Origin: Gallionella sp. UBA6045 | GTDB taxonomy: Bacteria > Pseudomonadota > Gammaproteobacteria > Burkholderiales > Gallionellaceae | Length of the DNA stretch: 19,519 nt | Assembly (NCBI GenBank): GCA_002429165.1 | Contig: DIYV01000142.1 | Location: 1 to 19,519 of the forward strand | Direction of reading: 5' to 3' | Part shown: in pieces, positions 1 to 7,600 of the stretch | Layout of the letters: every line of letters starts with the position of its first letter | Numbering within the stretch: the first letter of the stretch is position 1 | Program-made: the position numbers and the translations under genes | Notes under the pieces: model-generated | Seen by the model: the letters and a program-made list of their open reading frames with translations, nothing else | Databases searched by the model: none | Told to the model about the DNA's origin: nothing

Positions 1-64
1 CATTTCATATTGGAAGAGGCTGCATCTGGTCATTGGATGCATTTTGTGGTTATATTGCCATGAG

Positions 65-81
65 TAAACTATTTTAGTTTA
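65..81. repeat. Perfect 7-bp inverted repeat upstream of the PilZ-like gene
   Basis: TAAACTA and TAGTTTA flank a TTT spacer, giving a perfect 17-base dyad that ends 11 bases before the ATG at 93. The stem is AT-rich, so it is more likely a protein-binding dyad or chance than a terminator. TTGCCA at 55-60 resembles a -35 box, but the matching -10 position (about 78-83, TTTAAA) is poor, so I do not call a promoter. Confidence 0.3.
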
Positions 82-92
82 AAGGGCGGCAA

Positions 93-1622
93 ATGTTAGC
101 GCGAATATTTGGGAAAAAATCTGATCATCCCTTGGCGGATGTCAAGTCTGTGCAGGAGATGCTGGAAAACTTGCCCAAGAATGACGCGTATAAATCGCTC
201 ATGGAGTTAACCGACCTGGTCGAGTGGGTGACTGAACATGACGACTTCAAGCTTGACCATCAGTTTGCCATATTGCGCATGATTGACGAAGCCGCACAGC
301 CATACTCGCGCAAATTGTCGCGTGAGTATTTTACGCCGTTCGAGATAAACAAATTCCAGGAAAATCGTCTATGGTCGCTATTGGGCAATTATTACCGCCA
401 AGCAGCCAATGCTTATTACACGGTATTCGACCGTTTTTGCAACGCAGACAAAGGCAGCAACACCATCAAGGTACATATACCCTTGCTGACTGCTCGCGCG
501 GTGCATTCCCTGATTTGCCATCTGAAATATATCAGTGCCCGCTACGGACAAGTCGACGACAGGATATGGGCAAATCTGGCGCGGCTGTATAAACATTCCG
601 AACAACTGCAATATCTCGATACGCCGGTCAGGCTGTATCCCGGAATGCATGTCAGCACATCGGTGAAATGCGAGGTATGCAGACTGTTGGTATGGTACGA
701 CAGTGGACTGAGCACCTTGAGCCCCCTGTACATACATCTGGCCGAGCGCATTGTGGAGCAGTATTGTTCGTCCATAAGCATACAATCAGAGTTAAGCGGT
801 GCAGTCCGGGTCAGTTTTGATTTGAATAACCCGACCGAGCCGTCGCGAATCAACATGGACGCTACCACGCACCCTGCCATGCGCTTCATCGGTATGCCAA
901 CTCTGCAAGCCAAACTGGAAGGCCTGATGAAAGTGCTGAAAAAAAATATCGTTCCGGATGATCTTTCACTGGGCGGAAGCTATGAAGCTGAAATAGTCGG
1001 AAATGCGGTGCAGCATCTGCTGACTTACCTGACCGCCCCTCCGGTGCGACGCAATTTGCGGCGCATGGCCAATGCCACGTTGAACGTGGTGAACGGTTTT
1101 GACCAAGTAGTCGGACGCACTGATGCACTTCAGTACAACGAAAACAATCCTGCGGTTTGGGTTACCGAGGAAATCAGTATCGCCGGATTTAGCAGTATCT
1201 TGCCCTCCGGAAGCGATGGAATAGGCATCGGAAGTTTGCTTGGAATACAACCGGAGGGCATGTCGCATTGGGGAGTGGCAGTCGTAAGACGACTACTGCG
1301 CGATGATGCCAACCAAATGCACGCGGGCGCGGAAATACTGGCCAACCGGGTTGCATGTGTGTATTTGAACCAGAGTAGTAGCGAATTCAGCGACGGTCAA
1401 CCTGCGCTTTGGCTTTACCCAAAACAGGATGATTTATCCGGCGGAGCACAGTTTTTGTTGATGAAGGCCGATACATTTTCTGCCAGCCAAAGTCTGAAGA
1501 TTCAACTGGGCGAAAAAAAATATTTGTTGATTCCCAGTGGATTGCAGGAAAAGGGACTTGATTATGATTTGGCAAAATTCAAGCTTATCGAACAGGAAGC
1601 CGACTCAGAAGTAGTGCATTGA
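93..1622 (+). CDS. Uncharacterised protein with degenerate PilZ-like C-terminal region
   Basis: This 509-residue protein has no signal peptide or membrane segment and is probably cytoplasmic. Residues 1-310 look helical, with many Leu, Tyr and Arg residues, and match no family I can name. Residues 316-420 resemble a divergent PilZ domain: an arginine cluster (R319, R320, R323, R324), then I361-S-I-A-G365 where PilZ has D/N-x-S-x-x-G, then W393-GVAVVRR and H410-AGAEILA, which look like the closing beta strands. PilZ domains bind cyclic di-GMP, but the motif here is imperfect, so binding is uncertain. Betaproteobacteria carry similar proteins (from memory, not searched). The start is supported by AAAGGGCGG just upstream of ATG 93. 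The gene stands alone and converges on the esterase gene. Coding is secure; the function is not known. Confidence 0.85.
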   Translation: MLARIFGKKSDHPLADVKSVQEMLENLPKNDAYKSLMELTDLVEWVTEHDDFKLDHQFAILRMIDEAAQPYSRKLSREYFTPFEINKFQENRLWSLLGNYYRQAANAYYTVFDRFCNADKGSNTIKVHIPLLTARAVHSLICHLKYISARYGQVDDRIWANLARLYKHSEQLQYLDTPVRLYPGMHVSTSVKCEVCRLLVWYDSGLSTLSPLYIHLAERIVEQYCSSISIQSELSGAVRVSFDLNNPTEPSRINMDATTHPAMRFIGMPTLQAKLEGLMKVLKKNIVPDDLSLGGSYEAEIVGNAVQHLLTYLTAPPVRRNLRRMANATLNVVNGFDQVVGRTDALQYNENNPAVWVTEEISIAGFSSILPSGSDGIGIGSLLGIQPEGMSHWGVAVVRRLLRDDANQMHAGAEILANRVACVYLNQSSSEFSDGQPALWLYPKQDDLSGGAQFLLMKADTFSASQSLKIQLGEKKYLLIPSGLQEKGLDYDLAKFKLIEQEADSEVVH

Positions 1623-1631
1623 TTGATGCCG

Positions 1632-1654
1632 AGTTCGGCAGGGTCTGCCGGACT
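1632..1654. terminator. Hairpin between convergent genes, possible bidirectional terminator
   Basis: AGTTCGGCA (1632-1640) pairs with TGCCGGACT (1646-1654) around a 5-base loop, giving a 9-bp stem with one G-U pair. It lies between the stop of the PilZ-like gene (1622) and the stop of the esterase gene (1674), where a shared terminator is expected. No T-run follows on either strand, so it is not a canonical intrinsic terminator. Confidence 0.4.
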
Positions 1655-1673
1655 GAAACTATATGCGAAGTGC

Positions 1674-2336
1674 CTATTTGACTTGATGAGCCAGCCAAAC
1701 CTCGATATCTCTCAGTTCTTCCTCGCACACCGAGTGTTGCATGGCATATTCATGCCAATCCACCGTATAGCCGATCCCCAGCAGCACATCTCTTGATCCC
1801 GCTCCCAATACATAGGGTATGACCGGGTCGCTACGTCCGTGCGCCATAAATATAGGCGTATCCCTGGTTCCTGCCAGCGCCTCGCCGGCTGCCTTGTCCG
1901 CCAACGGCAAATAAGTGGAGAGTGCCAGCACGCCTCCCAGCGGAACTGAGTGGCGTAGCGCGGTGTGCAGCGCTACGGCGCCGCCCTGGGAAAAACCAGC
2001 CAGAAAAATGTTGCCCGGCGCGATGTTGCGCTGCACTTCCTGGGCGATGAGTGCCTCTATCAGGGATTGCGAGGCACGTATTCCAGCCGCGTCCTGTTGC
2101 GCGGCCATACTTGGGCTGACGATGTCATACCAGGCACGCATCACCATTCCGCCGTTGATGGTAACGGGGCGCATCGGTGCATCGGGGAAGATATAACGTA
2201 CTGCAACAGGGAGTTTCAGTTCGTCCGCAACAGGCACAAAATCCCCGCCATCCGCGCCCAAACCATGCAACCAGATGATGCTGTGTCGGGGATTCTTGCC
2301 CGATTCGAGCGTAATGTGCGGGAGAATAGCGCTCAT
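1674..2336 (-). CDS. Alpha/beta-hydrolase carboxylesterase (phospholipase/carboxylesterase family)
   Basis: This 220-residue serine hydrolase belongs to the Abhydrolase_2 carboxylesterase family, whose members cleave short-chain esters or lysophospholipids in the cytoplasm. The catalytic triad is visible: Ser116 in the nucleophile elbow G-F-S-Q-G-G, Asp170 in GRSDPVIP and His201 in AMQHSV. The oxyanion-hole segment is WLHGLGADG at residues 22-30, and the length is typical of the family. The frame stays open upstream to 2585 inside yjgA, but homology begins at the Met encoded at 2336, just after the yjgA stop. That gives an 8-nt gap and co-transcription with yjgA. No signal peptide is seen. 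The natural substrate cannot be read from the sequence. Confidence 0.93.
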   Translation of the reverse strand: MSAILPHITLESGKNPRHSIIWLHGLGADGGDFVPVADELKLPVAVRYIFPDAPMRPVTINGGMVMRAWYDIVSPSMAAQQDAAGIRASQSLIEALIAQEVQRNIAPGNIFLAGFSQGGAVALHTALRHSVPLGGVLALSTYLPLADKAAGEALAGTRDTPIFMAHGRSDPVIPYVLGAGSRDVLLGIGYTVDWHEYAMQHSVCEEELRDIEVWLAHQVK

Positions 2337-2344
2337 GCAGGTCG

Positions 2345-3010
2345 TCAGGTCGGTTCGGGAATGATCTCGCGCAACACCTGAAAAATCTCGCGATAATTTT
2401 TGGGTGGCTTTTGCGCTTCCATTTCCTTTTGCGCGTTGCGTATCAGCGTACGCAGCCTTTGTGCATCGGCTTGCGGATGGGCAGAAAGCAACTCGGTCAG
2501 TGCCACATCGCTTTCCAGCAAACGGTCGCGCCAGCGTTCGATCTGGTGCATGTAGGCGACATGATGCTGCGACTTCCCCTTCCATGCATCCAGCTTGGCA
2601 AGTATCGGCGCGGGATCCACATCGCGCATCAACTTGCCGATGTACTGGATCTGACGGCGCTGCGCGCCGAACTTGTTGATGCTCTTCATCTCGCGCAACG
2701 CATCTCGCAGGTTCTCAGGGATGTCGAGTTGCGCGAGCTGATCCTTGCCCAGCTCGGTCAGTTCCTTGCCGAGGTCGCGCAACTCGTGCATCTGCTTCTT
2801 GATCTTGGTCTTGCTCGGCGGCAGTTCTTCCTCTTCTTCAACCACCACTGGCTGATTGCGCAGGCCGCGCCCTCGCGTGGTGGGACTGTCCGTCTTGCGC
2901 GCGTGGGGCCGGATTACTTCTACGCCTCCGTCGTCGTGCTCGTCTTCGTCATCCCCGAGATGGATATGCAGCGGTTCGTTTTCGGCGCGATCTTTGTTGT
3001 TTGAATTCAT
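2345..3010 (-). CDS. yjgA: Ribosome-associated protein YjgA (DUF615), with acidic N-terminal extension
   Basis: This 221-residue protein is of the YjgA/DarP family (DUF615), which associates with late 50S ribosomal subunit precursors in Escherichia coli. The family core runs from about residue 66 to 218: a helical, charged region with R118-R-Q-IQYIGKLMR and the C-terminal signature LRTLIRNAQKE at 187-197 followed by KPPKNYREIF. Residues 1-65 form a low-complexity acidic and Arg-rich tail (DDEDEHDD, then EEEEE), longer than the roughly 30-residue acidic tail of the E. coli protein. The start at 3010 is chosen because the open frame further upstream (to 3184) runs into the divergent pmbA gene. 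Shine-Dalgarno sequence is weak. It is divergent from pmbA, as in E. coli, and is followed after 8 nt by the esterase gene. Confidence 0.93.
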   Translation of the reverse strand: MNSNNKDRAENEPLHIHLGDDEDEHDDGGVEVIRPHARKTDSPTTRGRGLRNQPVVVEEEEELPPSKTKIKKQMHELRDLGKELTELGKDQLAQLDIPENLRDALREMKSINKFGAQRRQIQYIGKLMRDVDPAPILAKLDAWKGKSQHHVAYMHQIERWRDRLLESDVALTELLSAHPQADAQRLRTLIRNAQKEMEAQKPPKNYREIFQVLREIIPEPT

Positions 3011-3032
3011 GACAGTTAATGAGTGCCTGATG

Positions 3033-3061
3033 TTAATGTGCCCGTAGGATACTGCTATGAT
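3033..3061 (+). promoter_or_regulatory. Candidate extended -10 promoter for pmbA
   Basis: TGCTATGAT at 3053-3061 is an extended -10 (TG-n-TATGAT, 5 of 6 to TATAAT). The -35 position, 17 bases upstream at 3033-3038, is TTAATG and weak (3 of 6), as is common for extended -10 promoters. The start point would fall near 3068, giving a leader of about 24 nt before ATG 3092. Confidence 0.4.
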
Positions 3062-3091
3062 AGCGCCTTTCGCCAATAATCCGCTTTGCAT

Positions 3092-4447
3092 ATGAATAAT
3101 CTGGTTTCCTCCGCCCCGCGTTTTTCCCACCCGGCCGACGTGCTGCGCAACATCGCGCTGGACATGCTGGACTATGCCAAACAACGCGGCGCGTCAGCCG
3201 CATCCGTCGACGTTTCGGAAGGATTCGGTCAAAGTGTCACAGTGCGCCAGGGCGCAGTGGAAACCATCGAATACAACCGTGACAAAGGTCTCGGTATCAC
3301 CGTCTATATCGGCCAGCAGCGCGGCAATGCCAGCACCTCGGATTTCACGCCCCAGGCGATGCGCGACACTGTTGATGCCGCCCTGTCGATCGCCCGCTAT
3401 ACCGCCAAAGATGACTGCTCGGGACTGCCCGATGTTGACATGCTGGCACGCGACTGCCCGGACATGGACTTATACCATCCATGGGATTTGCCCGTCGATG
3501 CCGCGATAGCATTGGCGCAACAGTGCGAGCAAGCGGCTTTGGATGCGGATGCGCGCATCCGCAATTCCGAAGGCGCGACCGTCAATCTGCACGAGGCGCA
3601 ATTCATCACTGCCAACAGCCTGGGTTTCATCGGCGGCTTTCCAAGCTCGCGCCACAGCCTCAGCTGTGCGGTGATCGCCGGACAGGATGACGCAATGGAA
3701 CGCGATTATTGGTATGCCGTCGCGCGCGACGCAAAAGACCTGCCAAATGTCCAGCAGATCGGGCGCATCGCCGCCGAGCGCACTGTACGCCGGTTGAATG
3801 CGCGCCAGCTCAAAACCATGCAAGTGCCGGTATTGTTCGAAGCGCCGATCGCCTCGGGTTTGCTGGGCAGTTTCGTCAACGCAGTTAGCGGCGGCAGCTT
3901 GTATCGCAAGTCCTCATTTTTGCTCGATCAACTCGACCAGACCATCTTCGCCCCGCACATCAACATCACCGATGTGCCGGACATCCCGAAAGGATTGGCT
4001 TCCAGCCCGTTCGATAATGAAGGCGTGCAAACACAGCGCCGCGTGATCGTGGAAAATGGCGTGTTGCACGGCTATTTTCTGGGCAGTTACTCGGCGCGCA
4101 AGCTGGGGATGCGTTCCACCGGCAATGCCGGCGGCAATCACAATCTGATCCTGCAATCGGGAACGCTTGATTTCGCCGGCCTACTGAATACCATGTCGCG
4201 CGGACTGCTCGTCACCGAATTATTAGGCCAGGGAATCAATTCCGTGACGGGGGATTACTCGCGCGGTGCGGCAGGCTTCTGGGTCGAGAACGGCGAAATT
4301 CAATACCCGGTGCAGGAAATTACCATCGCAGGGAATTTAAAAGACATGTTCCGCAACATCGCCGCGGTCGGCAACGATGTGCTGGTGCAGGGTTCGCGTC
4401 AGTGTGGTTCGATCCTGGTTGAAGGCATGACCATCGCCGGGGGCTGA
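3092..4447 (+). CDS. pmbA: Metalloprotease-related protein TldE/PmbA
   Basis: This 451-residue protein of the TldD/PmbA family pairs with TldD to form a cytoplasmic protease complex that, in Escherichia coli, degrades unfolded peptides, matures microcin B17 and acts on the CcdA antitoxin. Family features include the N-terminal segment RQGAVETIEYNRDKGLGI (52-69), SRGAAGFWVENGEI (390-403) and the C-terminal AVGNDV...RQCGSILVEGMTIAG (425-450). The HExxxH zinc motif of TldD is absent, as expected for the TldE partner, so tldD must be elsewhere. The Met at 3092 is preferred over the in-frame TTG at 3086, since it starts a normal N-terminus. No clear Shine-Dalgarno is seen. It is divergent from yjgA, a conserved arrangement. 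Confidence 0.95.
   Translation: MNNLVSSAPRFSHPADVLRNIALDMLDYAKQRGASAASVDVSEGFGQSVTVRQGAVETIEYNRDKGLGITVYIGQQRGNASTSDFTPQAMRDTVDAALSIARYTAKDDCSGLPDVDMLARDCPDMDLYHPWDLPVDAAIALAQQCEQAALDADARIRNSEGATVNLHEAQFITANSLGFIGGFPSSRHSLSCAVIAGQDDAMERDYWYAVARDAKDLPNVQQIGRIAAERTVRRLNARQLKTMQVPVLFEAPIASGLLGSFVNAVSGGSLYRKSSFLLDQLDQTIFAPHINITDVPDIPKGLASSPFDNEGVQTQRRVIVENGVLHGYFLGSYSARKLGMRSTGNAGGNHNLILQSGTLDFAGLLNTMSRGLLVTELLGQGINSVTGDYSRGAAGFWVENGEIQYPVQEITIAGNLKDMFRNIAAVGNDVLVQGSRQCGSILVEGMTIAGG
3544..3563. repeat. Perfect 20-bp palindrome inside pmbA
   Basis: TGCGGATGCGCGCATCCGCA reads identically on both strands. It lies in codons 151-158 of pmbA (DADARIRN), a stretch not known to be catalytic. It may be chance from GC-rich codon use, or a cruciform or protein-binding site. 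Confidence 0.5.
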
Positions 4448-4651
4448 TTTTAGCAAGTCAATGCAGTTCAGGAGAGTGCCGCCGGATTGTTCTTCATGAA
4501 TTCGCGCGCTGTGTGTCTCCCCCACGAACATTCCGCAATCGAACAAGTGTCATTTTGTTGAAATTTATGCGGTCCCCGGTGTTGTTTCAACCCGGCCACA
4601 CTTCAACGAAGTGCGATCACAAAACAATTCAAAATAGTGCGGATGTTACGG
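4448..4651. other. Gene-free convergent junction between pmbA and chpA
   Basis: This is 204 bases between two facing stop codons. I see no convincing small gene, tRNA or promoter in it. It is somewhat AT-rich and holds only the two small hairpins listed separately. Confidence 0.6.
4576..4613. terminator. Tandem hairpins between convergent pmbA and chpA
   Basis: The first hairpin, 4576-4595, pairs CCGG-GTTG with CAAC-CCGG around TTT, with one bulged base. The second, 4599-4613, pairs CACTTC with GAAGTG around AAC. Both lie between the convergent stops of pmbA (4447) and chpA (4652). Neither is followed by a T-run on either strand, so a role in termination rests mainly on position. Confidence 0.3.
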
Positions 4652-7600
4652 TTAAGCGTCCAATTTATGAACTGCCACAAAATCGGCGATTTTCTGCAGC
4701 AATTCATCTTCCTGATAAGGCTTGCCCAGATAAGTGTTGACGCCCAGCTGCTTCGCATATTCGCGATGCTTGTCGGCGGTACGGGAAGTGATCATGATGA
4801 TAGGAAGATTTCCCGTCTTGGGAACGCGTCGCAATTCTCTGACCAGCGCAAAGCCATCCATGCGCGGCATTTCGATGTCCAGTATCATCACATCCGGCGT
4901 GAACTCCTCCAGTTTCTCCAGTGCATCCACACCGTCTGTCGCCGTCACCACCTGATAACCGGCGCGGCCCAGTATGCGGGAAGTGATCTTGCGCACGGTG
5001 AGGGAATCGTCAACCACCATGATCAACGGCGCGATATTGAGCGGTTTTTCGCCGGCCAATTTTTTCGCCGTGCCTCCCCCGATACGTTGGGCAAACTGAA
5101 TCGGATTCAAAATCAGCACCACCTTGCCATCACCCGTCACCGTTGCACCGGCGATCCCCGGCAGGCGCGCCAATTGCGGGCCGATATTCTTTACCATCGC
5201 CTCCTGATTACCCAGCAATTCATCAATATTCAGTGCAATACGTTGCGAGCCGCTGCGCAACAGCAACACCAAATTGCGTGGCTGATTTTCCTGGACAATT
5301 TCCATATCTCCCAGCAGGTGCGGCAAATAATACAGCGGGTATGGATTGTCCTGCCATTCGATTTGTCGCGCCTTATGCAATGCGTCCATCTCTGCAGGTT
5401 TCACCTGCCTGACTTGTTCGACCAGGGTGGATGGAATCGCATAAACCACATCACCTGAACGCACCATCAGGACTTTTGTGACCGCCAGTGTGAGCGGCAA
5501 ATGGATGAGGAATTGCGTACCTTCCCCGCGCTTCGAACTGACTTCGATACGCCCGCCCAATCCGGATATCTCGCTGCGCACCACGTCCATGCCGATACCG
5601 CGTCCGGCGATTTCGGTGATTTCAGCCGCTGTGGAAAGGCCTGGAGCGAAGATCAATTGCGCCAATTGATCATCATTGACCAATTCATCGTTTCTCAGTA
5701 ATCCGTTGGCTATTGCCATTTCACGCAACCTTGCATAATTCAGGCCGGCGCCGTCATCGCTGAACTCGAACACCACCTCATTGCCTTCCTGGCGCACACT
5801 CAACCGAATCTCCCCGATTGGAAGCTTGCCGCTTTTCGCACGCTGTTCTTCGCTTTCCAGGCCGTGCACGATGGAGTTGCGCAATAAATGCTCGAAAGGC
5901 GCGACCATTTTTTCCAGCACGCTGCGGTCCAGTTCCACGTTCGTTCCCTGCAATTCAAGGTTGGCGCGCTTGTTCAGTTCCTTGCCGGTTTGCCGCACGA
6001 TGCGATACAAACGGTCGGTAATGCTGTTAAACGACACCATGCGCACATTCATCAAACCCTGTTGCAAGTCCCGGTTGAGCCGCCCTTGCGCCAACATCAC
6101 GGCAGCCGTTTCATCCAGGTTTTGCAACATCGATTGCTGCACGGTGTGCACGTCATGCACGCTTTCATTCATGAAGCGGGTCAATTCCTGCAAACGGGTA
6201 AAACGGTCAAATTCAAGCGGATCGAACTGCTCCGCATTATCTTTTGCCAATGAAATTCGCGCCTGCATCTGGCTCTCTGCCTGGATCTCCACCTCGCGCA
6301 ATTGCTGGCGCAAACGCACCACGCTGGCCGTCAATTCCAGCAAGCTTTCCTTTAAAACACGCATTTCGGTTTCCATGCGCGAGCGTGCCACGCTGATTTC
6401 ACCGGCTTCGTTCACCAGGCGATCCACCACGTCGGAACGCACACGCAACATGGCACGTTCCGCGCCCGGCTCCAGCGGCTGCCGATCTGCCCTGCGCTCG
6501 ACCCCTGCAGGTTGATCTGCCGCGCGGCGCCCGATCGGAACCGGTTTGGTTTCTTCTACGGGCTTGCCGCCGCGCAACTCTTTGAGCAGGGCCATAATAT
6601 GATCGAAATCACTTTCCAGATCATCCCAGTACCCTGCTTCATCGCTAAATTGATCAGCCTCCAGCACACGGCTTTCCATTTCATGGGCAATTTCACCGAT
6701 CCGCATCGCGCCCACCATGCGCGAACTTCCCTTCATGGTATGCAGCAGCCGTTTTAATAACGGCACTTGCTGCCCATCATGAGGCGGTTCACGCCATATA
6801 CGCAATCCCTCGCTGATCTTGGGACACAGGTCGTCGGCTTCCTCGAGAAACACAGGCAGCAGTTGCTCGTCAACGTCATCAATAACGGCAGGCTTGTCAG
6901 CTCCGGCGTACGCTTCAGCCGGCTCCATGTTAAACACGTCCGGCTGCAACTCGATTTCTTTTGCCCTGGACTCTGCAAGCACCTCGCGCAGTTTGTCGTT
7001 TTCGGCTAACAGCCGCTCATTCATGCCCTCGATCACTTGAGGTTCGTTCGCTTCGTCTTCCTGCTGCTGGGGAACAAATACATACGGCTGCGCAAGATTT
7101 GCCTGTTCACCGGTCGATTTCGTCTCGGCCGCAGCCGGAACCACTTCAATGAAATTATCCTTGTCGGACAGCAGCTGGTTGACCAAATCACCGCGCATCT
7201 GCGGGATTTCTTTGTTACAAACGCTCTGTATCATTTCATCCAGGGCGGCGACAGCTTGCTCAAGCATCAGCAGTTGAGTCTCGTGCAGCGTGAACCTTTT
7301 TTCCAGGCGCGCCAGTAACCAGCTTTCCAGGGCGTAGGCCAGTTCAACCACAGCGGCAAATCCCATGGTACGGCTCACTCCCGCCAAGGTATGTGCGGCA
7401 CGCATGAAATCATATTGCACAATCGGCTGCGTTGCCGTGCGCAACTCATCAAGCTGCCAATGCAAGACTGCGATATTTTGTTTGACTTCGGTACTGGCGA
7501 TTTTGAACAATACCGGAGAGTACGGAGTCGCTTCGACTGTCTCATCGGCTTTTTCCGGAATCGCCGGTGCGGGTATGGATAGCGCTGTTGAATCCTGCGC

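Noticed and set aside
60..77. Five-codon mini-ORF (ATG AGT AAA CTA TTT TAG) upstream of the PilZ-like gene, considered as a leader peptide
   Set aside because: It has no ribosome site, no regulatory codon bias, and coincides with the inverted repeat; chance is sufficient.
1674..2585. The esterase frame stays open upstream to 2585, suggesting a 303-residue protein
   Set aside because: The extra 83 residues lie wholly inside yjgA, are Arg/Ala-rich shadow sequence and show no family similarity. The family start is the Met at 2336.
4637..5458. Open frame of 273 codons on the plus strand opposite the end of chpA
   Set aside because: It is antisense to the conserved receiver and CheW codons of chpA, has shadow-like His/Gln/Arg-rich composition and no recognisable domain.
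5781..6515. Open frame of 244 codons on the plus strand opposite the chpA kinase core
   Set aside because: Ser/Arg/Cys-rich antisense shadow of a clearly coding region; the other long plus-strand frames across chpA, pilJ and trkA are of the same kind.
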